Notes: a model not told the origin generated them from the sequence alone. Counted from the first letter of the stretch, positions 18,041-27,899 are shown. The stretch: DNA of 64,000 nt from Cupriavidus pinatubonensis (GCF_019602855.1 NZ_CP080766.1:2480001-2544000), one strand, 5' to 3'. Made by a program: numbers and translations.

Positions 18041-19117
18041 ATGAAGAAGGTCTTTGCGGTACTGGCAGCATCCTTTGCCGCCAACGTCGTCTATGCCGAG
18101 TCCGGCGTGGCGCTCTATGGGCTGGCGGACGCGGGTGTCGAGTACGTCGACAATACCGGGCGTAACGGCAGTGGTCTCTTGCGGGTGACATCGGGAAATC
18201 TCTCAGGCTCGCGCTGGGGCCTGCGCGGCGTGGAGGACCTCGGCGGCGGGCTGAGAGCTGTACTCCAGCTGGAAAGTGGCTTTGATATCGATACCGGAAA
18301 CTCCGGACAGAGCGGGCGCCTGTTCGGCCGTGACGCGCATGTGGGCCTGGAAAGCCGGTATGGCGCGGTGCATCTTGGGCGACAGCAGACATCCATGCGC
18401 GAGTTCGGCATTGTCTACGATCCCAATGTCATCGCCGACCGCTATGGCATGCTTTCGATTGCTCCTGAGTTCGGCGCGCGCGCCGACAATGCCATCAAGT
18501 ATGTGGGCGCATTCGGAGGGCTGACCGCCCAGGCCTTCTATGCTTTCCAATCCAATGGCACCGAGGTGGCGGGCAGCAACGTCTACGGCCGTGATTTCGG
18601 CGCGTTCGTGAACTATGCCACCGGACCTTTCTCGGTTGGCGTGGCCTATGATGACGCCCATGTCGGCACGCCGGCAAACCAGGCGCCACTCATCAGGCGC
18701 GCTTCCGTGGCTGGCACCTATGCCGCTGGCGCCGCCAGGTTGTATGCGGGATATCGCCTGGCAAAGGCGTACGGCGGTGCGGCACTGCCTGGCGCGCAGA
18801 CGGCCAACGCCGGCTCGAACTTGTATTGGCTGGGCATCGTGTACAAGCTGACGCCCGCCTTTTCGCTGACCGGTACCGCTTACTACCAGGACTTCCGGAA
18901 GACCGGATCGGACCCGTGGCAGTTCGCGCTGAATGGGGACTATTCGCTGTCCAAACGCACAGACCTGTACGTGTCGATGTCCTACGCGCTCAACAAGGAA
19001 AACTCGCAACTGGGCGTCAATGGCTTTAACAGTGGCACCGGCGCGAACGCGGTCTTCAATGTGCAACCAGGCAAGGACCAGTTCGGTGCGGTGATGGGTA
19101 TTCGTCACCGGTTCTGA
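18041..19117 (+). CDS. Trimeric outer-membrane porin (OmpC/Neisseria type)
   Basis: 358 aa. The start at 18041 gives a Sec signal, MKKVFAVLAASFAANVVYA, followed by the typical first strand SGVALYGLADAGVEYV. GNLSGSRWGLRGVEDLGGGLRAVLQLE is the strongly conserved first-hairpin region of betaproteobacterial porins, and the chain ends in the BAM recognition signature RHRF with terminal Phe. It forms a 16-stranded barrel. It is 142 bp after the symporter gene in the same direction, so may be co-regulated or have its own promoter. Confidence 0.94.
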   Translation: MKKVFAVLAASFAANVVYAESGVALYGLADAGVEYVDNTGRNGSGLLRVTSGNLSGSRWGLRGVEDLGGGLRAVLQLESGFDIDTGNSGQSGRLFGRDAHVGLESRYGAVHLGRQQTSMREFGIVYDPNVIADRYGMLSIAPEFGARADNAIKYVGAFGGLTAQAFYAFQSNGTEVAGSNVYGRDFGAFVNYATGPFSVGVAYDDAHVGTPANQAPLIRRASVAGTYAAGAARLYAGYRLAKAYGGAALPGAQTANAGSNLYWLGIVYKLTPAFSLTGTAYYQDFRKTGSDPWQFALNGDYSLSKRTDLYVSMSYALNKENSQLGVNGFNSGTGANAVFNVQPGKDQFGAVMGIRHRF

Positions 19118-19123
19118 CTGCCT

Positions 19124-19141
19124 CGCCCCGACAGCGGGGCG
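19124..19141. terminator. Hairpin between convergent porin and ThDP enzyme genes
   Basis: CGCCCCG-ACAG-CGGGGCG is a perfect 7-bp stem with a four-base loop, starting 7 bp after the porin stop codon. It has no T-tract. Probably a terminator or mRNA 3' end stabiliser. Confidence 0.5.
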
Positions 19142-19242
19142 TGTCCACGGCCAGTGCTTTCTGGGGAGTGGCTGACGGACGGGCAGGTGGCAAGTTCCTG
19201 CGGGTTCCGTTCTGTTCCACTTCCCATGGTCCGCGCAGGCGG

Positions 19243-21108
19243 CTAGAACATATCGGCGGCAGGGAGATGCGGCGCCCCATGTTCCGCCCCTTCCGGCCCG
19301 GATCGTGAAGGGATGAATGGTCCGGTGATCATGCTTGCGTAACTCTGGCCGGGTCCCACCATCGGGAATACGTCAGCGTTCTCGTCAACCATCACCTCCA
19401 GCAGGGCAGGGCCATCGAACTCGACGAAGGCCCTGAGCGCCGCCTCGACCTTGTCGGCGTCTTCCACGCGGCACGCAAACTCGAAGCCATCCGCCTGCGC
19501 CGCGAGGACAAAATCCTTGCGGTGGAGTGCCTTGTCGCTAACACAAAAGCGCCCCTCGAAGTACAGTCGCTGCCACTGCCGGATCATCCCGTCACCGCGA
19601 TTGTTGAGCAGAAGAACCTTGACGGGTACCCCGTACGTCGTCGCGGTCTCCAGTTCCCCGAGGTTCATGCGGATGCTGCCGTCGCCGTCGATATCGATGA
19701 CCAGCGCGTCGGGCCGCGCCAGTTGCGCGCCGATTGCCGCGGGCAGTCCGAAGCCCATGGTCCCCATGCTGCCAGATGTCAGGAAGCTTCTGGGTTCGCT
19801 GAACCGGAAGTACTGTGCCGCCCACATCTGGTGCTGGCCAACCCCAGTGCTGACAATCGCGCGCCCTCCGGTGATCCGGCCGAGCACCTCCACGACAGAC
19901 TGTGGCTGGATCGCGGGACTGGTCCGGTCGTAATTCATGCGGTAAATCCGTTTCAGTTCGGCGACGTGATCGAGCCAGTCCGAATGCGACCACTCGATCG
20001 GGCCATGTTCCGCCAGCGACGCCAGCGCGCGCCTGGCATCGCCGACATGGCTCCAGTGCGCCCGCTTGATCTTGTTGATCTCCGCTTCATCGATGTCGAT
20101 ATGCGCAACGTATCGCGCACCGGGAGCAAACGCGTCAGGTCGCCCACCGGCAACCCGATCATCAAATCGGGCACCGACAGCAATCAGGAAGTCGCAATCC
20201 TCAACGGCATAGTTCGCACACGCGGCACCGTGCATGCCAAGCATGCCAAGATACAGTTCGTGATCCGCGGGCATTGCACCGAGTCCCATGAGCGTCGTCA
20301 CGATGGGGATGCCATAGCGCTCGCTGAACTGACGCAATTCGGCCGTGGCACCGGCCGCTATGACGCCACCACCGACATACAGCAGTGGCCGCCTGCTTTG
20401 TCCGAGAAGATCGAAGAAGCGGGCGCGCTTCTTTTCGTCCAGGCGAGCGCCGTGCGCCACCTTGCGAAGACGTTCAGAGTAGCCGCGGAACTGCAAGGTG
20501 CCGGAACCGTGAAAGGTACCGGTCCAGTTCTGGACATCCTTCGGCACATCGACGACCACGGGACCGGGGCGTCCCGTGCGGGCAATCTCGAATGCCGTCC
20601 GCAGGGTGTGCTCGAGCTTTTCAGGATCCGTCACGAGGAAGACCTGCTTGGCGCAGGCGGACATGATGTTGAAGACGGGGGCTTCCTGAAAGGCATCACT
20701 ACCGATGGCTGCGCGCGGCACCTGGCCACATATCAGCACCACCGGGACGGAATCGCCATTGCAGTCGGCAATTGGCGTGACCGCATTCGTCGCGCCGGGC
20801 CCGGATGTCACCATGAACACGCCGACTTTCCCGCTGGCACGCGCATAACCGGCGGCCATGAAGCCGGCAGCCTGCTCGTTGGCGGGAACAACGAGCCTGA
20901 TCTGGCGCGCGGGATCTTCCGCGTGCATGGCATTGAAGCGGAAAACGGCGTCATACGTCGGCAGGATGGCGCCTCCGCTATAGCCAAATACGGTATCGAC
21001 GCCCTGTTCGCTAAGGACGCGCAGGATGATATCGGCGCCCGACAAGCGCTCGCTCGATGGCGCAGGCGTCAGGGGAAGTGAGGGGGCAAGTTCTGGATTT
21101 CGGGTCAC
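19243..21108 (-). CDS. Acetolactate-synthase-like thiamine-diphosphate enzyme
   Basis: 621 aa with the three domains of large-subunit acetohydroxyacid synthases. The catalytic glutamate is in ANEQAAGFMAAGYARASGK, followed by FMVTSGPGATN. The central domain includes GAMPADHELYLGMLGMHG, and the ThDP/Mg motif GDGSIRMNLGELETATTYGVP ends at NN. Sequence differences from housekeeping IlvB (NNRGDGMIRQWQRLYFEG in place of the usual NNQYLGMVRQW) and the absence of an ilvN or ilvC neighbour suggest a specialised paralogue. It starts at GTG 21108 with no clear ribosome binding site and is divergent from an ABM protein and drug-efflux operon, so its product may be an exported metabolite; that link is inference. 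Confidence 0.85.
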   Translation of the reverse strand: MTRNPELAPSLPLTPAPSSERLSGADIILRVLSEQGVDTVFGYSGGAILPTYDAVFRFNAMHAEDPARQIRLVVPANEQAAGFMAAGYARASGKVGVFMVTSGPGATNAVTPIADCNGDSVPVVLICGQVPRAAIGSDAFQEAPVFNIMSACAKQVFLVTDPEKLEHTLRTAFEIARTGRPGPVVVDVPKDVQNWTGTFHGSGTLQFRGYSERLRKVAHGARLDEKKRARFFDLLGQSRRPLLYVGGGVIAAGATAELRQFSERYGIPIVTTLMGLGAMPADHELYLGMLGMHGAACANYAVEDCDFLIAVGARFDDRVAGGRPDAFAPGARYVAHIDIDEAEINKIKRAHWSHVGDARRALASLAEHGPIEWSHSDWLDHVAELKRIYRMNYDRTSPAIQPQSVVEVLGRITGGRAIVSTGVGQHQMWAAQYFRFSEPRSFLTSGSMGTMGFGLPAAIGAQLARPDALVIDIDGDGSIRMNLGELETATTYGVPVKVLLLNNRGDGMIRQWQRLYFEGRFCVSDKALHRKDFVLAAQADGFEFACRVEDADKVEAALRAFVEFDGPALLEVMVDENADVFPMVGPGQSYASMITGPFIPSRSGPEGAEHGAPHLPAADMF

Positions 21109-21713
21109 GGCCGGATCGCATGGAAATTGGTGCTGGCAACATCAGCAGCCAGGATTAAACGGACAATTTCCCTTCCAACTCGAGAACAGCTTATGTTCGG
21201 CACCAGCTCGTGGACCATGGCTTCGACGGGTTCTCCGTACCTGCGCCTGCCCACCTGGCACGTTCCTGGTGTGCGCCTGGAAGAATTGTGAGGGTGACGT
21301 GCGTCATTGTGGCAACGACGGCGGCGCCGCGCTGGCCGAAGAAGTTCAGTTACTGGCCAAAAGTGACCGGATCCAGGCCATATGGGGATACGCCGGTCCC
21401 CGCCTCTTGCCAGCGAGTACGCCACTCGCGCACCACCACTCCGGGTCTGAATATCCAGCTATTCATGTCTTTTAACCCGGCGGAAAAAGACTATTGCATG
21501 CAGAGGTGGTTAAGAAGGATTTCAAACATCTGCTGGCAAGATTATCGAATAAGTTGGCCAGATACGGACTCGCTTCCTCCGCAAGAAAATCATTCCATCT
21601 CGTACATTGAATGCACCAACACCAGCGCGCTGCAATGCGCCGGAGAGGCGCAACGGAATGCAGGCGCACCCGCTGCGTCGTATCGTCCAGCCAACGAATT
21701 GAAGGAGTCGGCC
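21109..21713. promoter_or_regulatory. 605-bp gap between the ThDP enzyme gene and the ABM/efflux operon
   Basis: No convincing gene. An open frame here merely extends the ABM gene upstream and has non-coding composition. A perfect 7-bp inverted repeat, GTCTTTT-N11-AAAAGAC, lies at 21467-21491 and could be an operator. The stretch 21465-21610 is AT-rich relative to the surroundings, as expected for promoters. No regulator gene is adjacent. Confidence 0.45.
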
Positions 21714-22388
21714 GTGTTCTCTGCAATGCTTGAAGTCAATCCCATCCCCGAGCAATTCGATGCCTATCTTGGCATGGCGAAAATGCTCAGGCCCGAACTT
21801 GAGAAGATCGAAGGGTTTATCGACAACGAGCGCTATGAAAGCCTGACGCGTCCAGGATGGCTGCTCTCGCTGTCGATTTGGCGTGACGAAAAGTCGTTGA
21901 TCCGCTGGCGTACCACAACCAAGCACCACAAGGTCCAGCAGGCGGCCCGTGACCGGATCTTTGCCGACTACCGCCTGCGCATCGGAGAGGTCGACACCGA
22001 CACTCATCTGCCCATCGGCGAGGCCTTGCATCAGCAGCGTCTGGACGTGACCGAGGCAGGCGAAGGCAAGGCTGTGACACTGCTCGATGCCGATCGGTCG
22101 CGCTACTGGCTCAACGGGGCGAGCGCGGAGGCCGTTGCAAAATCGCTTGGGCTGGATGCGCAAGCGCGCGGGCTGCTTGCCTGGGATGTGTTCAAGGCAC
22201 TGTTGTCACCCGAGGAAGTGATTGTCGTGCTGACGTGGCGCGACGAGGCCGCGGCCCTGGCGTTCGGGAAGAACGCCAGGCTGCCAGGCGACGTGCGTCT
22301 GAGGAGCATCCGCATCGTGCGGGAGTACGGCATGTTCGACCGACGCGAAGCGCCCCAATACTTCGAAGAGGTGCCACGTAAAGCTTGA
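21714..22388 (+). CDS. Tandem antibiotic-biosynthesis-monooxygenase (ABM) domain protein
   Basis: 224 aa. The start is read as GTG 21714 because AAGGAG lies exactly six bases upstream; ATG 21726 is an alternative. The N-terminal half (MLEVNPIPEQFDAYLGMAK to about residue 100, with PGWLLSLSIWRDEKSLIRWR) has the ABM ferredoxin-like pattern. The second half repeats it more loosely (EEVIVVLTWRDEAAALAF), so the protein looks like two fused ABM units, a form seen in heme-degrading or quinone-forming monooxygenases and in regulators. Function not determined. It precedes the efflux genes by about 100 bp. Confidence 0.75.
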   Translation: MFSAMLEVNPIPEQFDAYLGMAKMLRPELEKIEGFIDNERYESLTRPGWLLSLSIWRDEKSLIRWRTTTKHHKVQQAARDRIFADYRLRIGEVDTDTHLPIGEALHQQRLDVTEAGEGKAVTLLDADRSRYWLNGASAEAVAKSLGLDAQARGLLAWDVFKALLSPEEVIVVLTWRDEAAALAFGKNARLPGDVRLRSIRIVREYGMFDRREAPQYFEEVPRKA

Positions 22389-22484
22389 AGTCGCCCACCG
22401 CTTCTTCCAGAGATTGCCGGCGTGACCCGCCGCAGAAAGTGGAATCTCCGGAGCCAAGACCCATCAAGTCGTCAGGGGACATTT

Positions 22485-24110
22485 ATGACCACAGCGAATC
22501 CTTCAACCACTGCAACGGATGTGCCGCCCGTCGAGCAACAGACGCGCCCGGTCTCCGTGCAGGAGGAGGGGATCCCTTCGCATCCAAAGCCCGCGGGTGC
22601 CGCACTGTCGCTGCGCCTGGCGACCGGCCTGATCGGCGTCTTGCTCGCATCGTTGCTGGCCATCCTCAATGAACAGGTGACCGCGCTGGCTTTGGCCGAT
22701 GTACAGGGCGTGTTCTCGATCGGCCGTGACGACGGGACGTGGCTCACGACGCTGTTCGAAGCGGCCAATGTCGCAACGATGGTATTTGCACCCTGGTTCG
22801 GCATTACCTTTACGCTGAAGCGATTCACGATCGGCGCCGTGCTGGCCACGATGCTGCTTGGCGTTCTTTGCCCGTTTGCGCCGAGCCTCCAGGCGCTCTA
22901 CCTGCTTCGCGTCCTGCAGGGTGTCGCGGGCGGCTGCCTGCCACCGATGCTGATCATCGTGGCATTGCGCTATCTTCCCCCGAAGATCAAGCTGTATGGA
23001 CTCGCCGGCTACGCGTTGACTGCGACCTTCGGCCCCGCAGTCGGTACGCCACTTGCCGCGTTGTGGACGGAGTACGTCAGCTGGCAGATGGTCTTCTGGC
23101 AGATCGTGCCACTCGGTATTGCGAGCTGTGCGGCCGTCCGGTGGGGCCTGCCGGATGATCCGTACAACCTTGAGCGGCTCAGTGCATTCAACTGGACCGG
23201 GTTGCTGACCGGATTCCCCGCAGTCGCCATGCTCGTAACCGGCCTCCTGCAAGGGGACCGTCTCGACTGGCTGAGCTCCGAGTTCATCCGCGTGATGTTC
23301 GGCGGCGGCGTAGTCCTTCTCATTGTGTTTCTCTTCAACGAGTGGTTTCACCCGCTTCCCTTCTTCAAGCTTCAGTTGCTCGCCCGCAGGAACTTCGCGC
23401 ATGGGCTCATGACGCTGGCGGGTGCCGTGATTCTGCTGGTCGGCGTGGCAGCCATTCCCGGCCAATACCTCGCCAGGGTTCACGCATACAGGCCGCTGCA
23501 AACGGCACCGCTGTCGTTACTGCTTGCGCTTCCGCTGTTGATCACACTGCCGCTGACGGCGGCCGTGCTGAACCTTCGGCGCGTGGATTCCCGGTGGGTG
23601 ATGACGGCTGGGCTGCTGCTCATGATTGCCACGTGCGCGCTGGGAAGTCTTATGACTTCCGAATGGATACGCGTCAATTTCTACTGGCTTCAGGCGCTGC
23701 AGATCATGGCCCAGCCAATGGTGATCCTGTCGATCCTGATGGGCGTCACCACGGGATTGCCTCCCACGGAGGGCCCGTTCGCCTCGGCCATGTTCAACTC
23801 GCTCAAGACGTTTTCTGCTGCCGTGGCAACGGCCCTGATCGAGGGGCTGGGTACCGGTCGCGAACGCTTTCATTCGAACATGCTGGTGGACCAGCTTGGC
23901 AACAATGCCGTCGTGGCAGGCCGGGGCGTCGATTCGGTGCACACCCTGGCTCAGCTCGCCCATCGTGTCCACGAGCAAGCGCTCGTACTGACCTCGGCCG
24001 ATCTGTACCGCGTGATGGCCTGCGTTGCCATTGCCTTGCTGTTTCTCGTTCCGATATTGCCCGTGCGCATCTATCCGCCCTGGAGCACTACGCCACCCTC
24101 TTCACACTAA
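22485..24110 (+). CDS. MFS multidrug exporter, DHA2 family (EmrB-like)
   Basis: 541 aa with 14 predicted membrane segments. AGGGGAC precedes ATG 22485. The N-terminal region is hydrophilic (about 45 aa), then TM1 reads LRLATGLIGVLLASLLAILNEQ, and DHA2 motif A/C-like segments follow (RVLQGVAGGCLPPMLIIVALRYLP; GYALTATFGPAVGTPLAALW). It is the inner-membrane proton antiporter of a tripartite pump with the next two genes. Substrates unknown. Confidence 0.93.
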   Translation: MTTANPSTTATDVPPVEQQTRPVSVQEEGIPSHPKPAGAALSLRLATGLIGVLLASLLAILNEQVTALALADVQGVFSIGRDDGTWLTTLFEAANVATMVFAPWFGITFTLKRFTIGAVLATMLLGVLCPFAPSLQALYLLRVLQGVAGGCLPPMLIIVALRYLPPKIKLYGLAGYALTATFGPAVGTPLAALWTEYVSWQMVFWQIVPLGIASCAAVRWGLPDDPYNLERLSAFNWTGLLTGFPAVAMLVTGLLQGDRLDWLSSEFIRVMFGGGVVLLIVFLFNEWFHPLPFFKLQLLARRNFAHGLMTLAGAVILLVGVAAIPGQYLARVHAYRPLQTAPLSLLLALPLLITLPLTAAVLNLRRVDSRWVMTAGLLLMIATCALGSLMTSEWIRVNFYWLQALQIMAQPMVILSILMGVTTGLPPTEGPFASAMFNSLKTFSAAVATALIEGLGTGRERFHSNMLVDQLGNNAVVAGRGVDSVHTLAQLAHRVHEQALVLTSADLYRVMACVAIALLFLVPILPVRIYPPWSTTPPSSH

Positions 24111-24122
24111 GGGAAGATCATC

Positions 24123-25199
24123 ATGTCATCCGCTACCCGCCCGCCAATCAGGAATATCCGCCTTGCAGCGATCTTCATCGCGGTCGGCATCGTTGCGTGG
24201 GCCTGCGCAACCCTCGTTCCAGGCTCAAGTGCGCAGTCCACCAATGATGCCTATGTAACGGCAGACTTCACGCTCGTAGCCCCACGTATCGCTGGCCAGA
24301 TTTCCGAGGTGCTTGTGGATGACAACCAATGGGTCAAGGCCGGGCAGGTCCTGGTCCGTATCGATGACCGCGACTTCAGGGCGGCGCTGCAAAGTGCGCA
24401 GGCAGACGTTCTGGCGGCCAAAGCCATGGTGGCGAACTATGACGCGGAGATCGCCCGGCATCCGTCCCTGGTCGAGCAGGCACGGGCGAAGCTCCGGTCC
24501 GACGAAGCATCGGTCGAGTTTGCCCGCGCCAACGCGTCGCGCTACCGGAATCTTTCGGAAGCCGGAGCCGGCACCGAGCAGGAGCAGCAACGTGCGTCCA
24601 GTACGCTTGCCGAGCAGGTAGCGCAGCAGTCCCGCGACCGCGCCGCGCTGAGCACCACCGAACAGAACCTCATGGTCCTGAACACGCAGCGCGACAAGGC
24701 CGCGGGAGCCCTGGCGCGTGCCGAAGCCGCACTGGAACAGGCAAGGCTCAATCTGTCGTATGCGGAAATCCACGCGCCGGTGGATGGCAAGATCGGCAGG
24801 CGTTCGGCGCGTGTCGGTGCATACGTGACGGCAGGCGCTTCGGTCCTTGCCATCGTGCCGGTGTCGGACGCGTACGTGGTGGCCAATTTCCAGGAGAACC
24901 AGATTGCCGGCATGCGGCCGGGACAGAGCGCGCGCATCAAGGTTGACAGCCTGCCTGGCGTCGAGATCCAGGGCCATATCCACAGCCTGGCGCCCGCTAC
25001 GGGAGTGAGCTTCGCGCCCATTGCCCCGGATAACGCCACGGGCAACTTCACCAAGATCGTCCAACGCGTGCCGGTCAAGATCACCATCGATCGCGGGCAG
25101 AAGGCCGCATCCGGATTGAGCGTGGGTCTTTCGGTAGAGGTGGACGTCGCCATTGCCCGTCGTGAAGATGTGCTGCCCCAGGGAGGTAACAGAGGATGA
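24123..25199 (+). CDS. HlyD-family membrane fusion protein (EmrA-like)
   Basis: 358 aa. One N-terminal membrane anchor (about residues 12-30), then a biotinyl-lipoyl half-motif (TLVAPRIAGQISEVLVDDNQWV), a long alpha-helical hairpin (about 95-205) and the second half-motif (AEIHAPVDGKIGRRSARVGAYV). It bridges the EmrB-like exporter and the outer-membrane channel. Located 12 bp after the exporter gene, its stop overlaps the next start (ATGA). Confidence 0.94.
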   Translation: MSSATRPPIRNIRLAAIFIAVGIVAWACATLVPGSSAQSTNDAYVTADFTLVAPRIAGQISEVLVDDNQWVKAGQVLVRIDDRDFRAALQSAQADVLAAKAMVANYDAEIARHPSLVEQARAKLRSDEASVEFARANASRYRNLSEAGAGTEQEQQRASSTLAEQVAQQSRDRAALSTTEQNLMVLNTQRDKAAGALARAEAALEQARLNLSYAEIHAPVDGKIGRRSARVGAYVTAGASVLAIVPVSDAYVVANFQENQIAGMRPGQSARIKVDSLPGVEIQGHIHSLAPATGVSFAPIAPDNATGNFTKIVQRVPVKITIDRGQKAASGLSVGLSVEVDVAIARREDVLPQGGNRG

Positions 25200-26734
25200 A
25201 CGCCGCCGATTTCTCCATGCGGGCCTCGATCCTGGCGATACTGGCCTGTCTTGCACTGGCGGGGTGTGCCGTGGGGCCCGATTTCGAGCGCCCGACGCCT
25301 TCTGCGCCAGATGTCTTCCATCGCATCCAGTCCGCCCAGGCAAGCAGCAAGGCTGTTGACGCGGAGTTCAACGTGGAGTGGTGGACGCTGCTGAACGATC
25401 CCCTGCTGAACAATCTCGAGAGCCGGCTGGTCGACGCGAATCTCGACGTGGCCGCGGCATCGGCGCGTTTGCGGCAAAGCCGCTCGACCCAACAGGTTGT
25501 CGGCGCGGCCCAGCTTCCGCGGCTTGACGGCGCCGCATCCTATTATCGCGAGCGCGGGAGTCCGAACGGCATTGTCTCGCTGTTGGGGGTCAGCCCAACG
25601 GGGAGCCCGCCGCAACCGGCGTCGGGTTCGTCGCCGCTCGGGGTTGCGCCGGTGCCAGGATCGAGCGGTTCCCCGCCCTTTGACCTGTACCAGTTTGGCT
25701 TCGATGCGTCCTGGGAAATCGACATATGGGGCCGGGTGCGGCGCAGTGTCGAAGCTGCCGGCGCATTGACGGAAGCTTCGTTCGAGGACAGGAACGCCAT
25801 CCTCTTGTCTGCCCGCGCCGAACTTGCACGGGACTATGTGGAACTTCGCGACCTCCAGTCGCTGCTGGAAATCACGAAGCAGAACCTCGAGATTGCTCGT
25901 GACACCGCCAGGCTGACGCAGGTCCGTGCACGCGAGGGCGTGACAACGGATCTCGATGTAGCCAATGCCGCAGCCCAGGTGGCGTCGATCGAAAGCCTGA
26001 TGCCGACGCTGGAAGCGCGGCTCGAAGCTGCCATCAACGCCATCGGCTTGCTGCTGGCCGAGGAGCCTGGCGCGTTGCGGCAGGAACTTGCGGAACGGCG
26101 TGAAGTGCCAGAGCTGCCGGAGCGCGTGCCGGTCGGCTTCCCGTCGGAGATCGTGCAGCGCAGGCCTGACATCAGGCGAGCCGAGGCGCAGTTGCACGCG
26201 GCCACGGCATCGATCGGGATGGCCAAGGCCGACTTCTATCCGCGGATTTCGCTGAACGGAAGCGCCGGATTCCAGAGTCTGCAGCTTTCCAGCCTTGCCG
26301 ACTGGGCCTCGCGCCAGTTTGTGGTCGGGCCGTCGATCACGTTTCCGATCTTCGAGGGCGGTCGACTCAAGGGAACGCTGCATCTGCGCGAGGCCCAGCA
26401 ACAGGAGGCCGCTATCGCGTACAAGCGCACCGTGCTCGACGCATGGCGCGAGGTTGACGACGCGCTGGTCGCCTACGATGCCGAGCAGCGGCGGCGCGAC
26501 CGGCTCCTGACGGTCGTGAGCGAGAACCAGCGTGCTCTCGCGATTGCGCAGCGGCGGTACAAGGCCGGAGCAGTCGATTATCTCGACGTGCTGAACGTGC
26601 AGAGACAGCTCCTGCGGTCGCAAAGCAATCTCGAGCAAAGCCGCGCAACGGCGGCCACGAACCTCATAACCCTGTGCAAGGTCCTCGGCGGAGGCTGGGA
26701 ATCTGCGTACGCCAGGACCCCGACTGCGAACTGA
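25196..26734 (+). CDS. Outer-membrane efflux lipoprotein (NodT/OprM family)
   Basis: 512 aa. The lipobox LALAGCAV places the lipidated cysteine near residue 23. Two outer-membrane-efflux repeats follow; IVQRRPDIRRAEAQLHAATASIGMAKADFYPRI is a hallmark segment. A Gly/Pro/Ser-rich insertion near residues 120-155 is longer than in most homologues. It is coupled to the HlyD gene by an ATGA overlap and completes the tripartite pump. Confidence 0.94.
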   Translation: MNAADFSMRASILAILACLALAGCAVGPDFERPTPSAPDVFHRIQSAQASSKAVDAEFNVEWWTLLNDPLLNNLESRLVDANLDVAAASARLRQSRSTQQVVGAAQLPRLDGAASYYRERGSPNGIVSLLGVSPTGSPPQPASGSSPLGVAPVPGSSGSPPFDLYQFGFDASWEIDIWGRVRRSVEAAGALTEASFEDRNAILLSARAELARDYVELRDLQSLLEITKQNLEIARDTARLTQVRAREGVTTDLDVANAAAQVASIESLMPTLEARLEAAINAIGLLLAEEPGALRQELAERREVPELPERVPVGFPSEIVQRRPDIRRAEAQLHAATASIGMAKADFYPRISLNGSAGFQSLQLSSLADWASRQFVVGPSITFPIFEGGRLKGTLHLREAQQQEAAIAYKRTVLDAWREVDDALVAYDAEQRRRDRLLTVVSENQRALAIAQRRYKAGAVDYLDVLNVQRQLLRSQSNLEQSRATAATNLITLCKVLGGGWESAYARTPTAN

Positions 26735-26876
26735 GCGCGCGAGTGGCCAGAAACACGCAGAATCTGGCCACAATCCTGATCAAGTCGTTGGATCGGCACG
26801 CGATGTCCAAACCTATACTTGCCCGGGCAGTGCATGGCAACAGGTCCATGGCATGGACATTCGCTGAGGAAAATCG

Positions 26877-27872
26877 ATGCATACCTTCCCATCACCCTCT
26901 GAACAGACGATTGAGAAAAACGAAATATCGGTGAAGAACCTTCCTGTGAACCTGTTTGCTTCGGTCATGGGAATTTCCGGGCTTGCCCTTGCATGGAGAC
27001 AGACGGCAAGCCAGTTTGGCGTGAGTCCGATCATTTCCGATGTGATCAGCGTGGTGGCGGTGATCGCATTCCTGGTATTGACAGTCTCGTACGCTGCAAA
27101 GATCGCAAAACATCCCGATGCGGTAGTGAAGGAATTTTGCCACCCGATCGCTGGCAATTTCTTCGGGACGGTGCCGATCGCAATCCTTCTGATTTCTTCT
27201 CTTATCGGTCCATCGAATGAAGCCATCGCGGAAGTCGTCTGGACGGTGGGAGCGGTTGCGACGATTGCCCTCGCTTTCACAATCTTCAGTCGGCTTGTTC
27301 GTGGAAAGATCGATTCGGGACACGCCTTGCCTGCGTGGTTGATTCCGGGGGTGGCGACACTTGACATCGCCGTGGCGGGTGGAAGTATGCGCATGCCGTG
27401 GGCCCGGGAACTGAACATCGTTTCCCTTGGCATCGGATCCGTTCTTGCGCTGGTGCTGTTCACCATGATCATCTCGCGGCTGATTCATCATGAAAAGCTC
27501 GCGAGTCACATGATTCCGTCGCTGATGATTCTCATCGCGCCGTTCGAAGTGGGGTTCCTGGCCTATACGAACTTCACGCAAAGCATCGATGTGTTTGCGG
27601 CGATCCTGTTCTATTTCGGGCTGTTTCTGTTCTTTACCCTGTTTCTCAAGGTATTCCGTCGGAGCATTCCGTTTTCCGCTGGCTGGTGGGGGGTGAGTTT
27701 TCCGATCGCTGCACTGACCAATGCGACGTTGAGGTATGCGGATACGGTGCGCCTGTGGCCGATTACGGTGTTGTCCGTCGTTCTGCTTGCCTTTGTGTCC
27801 GGGGTGATCGTGATGCTTTCTGTCCGGACGTTGCGTGTCGTCTTCAACGGCGAGCTGCTGTCCGGGCGGTGA
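26877..27872 (+). CDS. TDT/SLAC1-family anion channel or transporter (TehA-like)
   Basis: 331 aa with ten hydrophobic helices. NLPVNLFASVMGISGLALAWR is the characteristic first helix of the tellurite-resistance/dicarboxylate transporter (TDT) and plant SLAC1 superfamily. GAGGAAAATCG precedes ATG 26877. Members conduct or export anions such as C4-dicarboxylates, sulfite or chloride. It lies 142 bp after the outer-membrane efflux gene in the same direction; whether it belongs to the same transcript is unclear. Confidence 0.88.
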   Translation: MHTFPSPSEQTIEKNEISVKNLPVNLFASVMGISGLALAWRQTASQFGVSPIISDVISVVAVIAFLVLTVSYAAKIAKHPDAVVKEFCHPIAGNFFGTVPIAILLISSLIGPSNEAIAEVVWTVGAVATIALAFTIFSRLVRGKIDSGHALPAWLIPGVATLDIAVAGGSMRMPWARELNIVSLGIGSVLALVLFTMIISRLIHHEKLASHMIPSLMILIAPFEVGFLAYTNFTQSIDVFAAILFYFGLFLFFTLFLKVFRRSIPFSAGWWGVSFPIAALTNATLRYADTVRLWPITVLSVVLLAFVSGVIVMLSVRTLRVVFNGELLSGR

Positions 27873-27899
27873 CTGGCATCCGTGGCGTTATTGGTGCGA

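Noticed and set aside
24542..26773. 743-codon minus-strand open frame opposite the HlyD and outer-membrane efflux genes
   Set aside because: Shadow of two well-supported proteins; no domain and no ribosome binding site.
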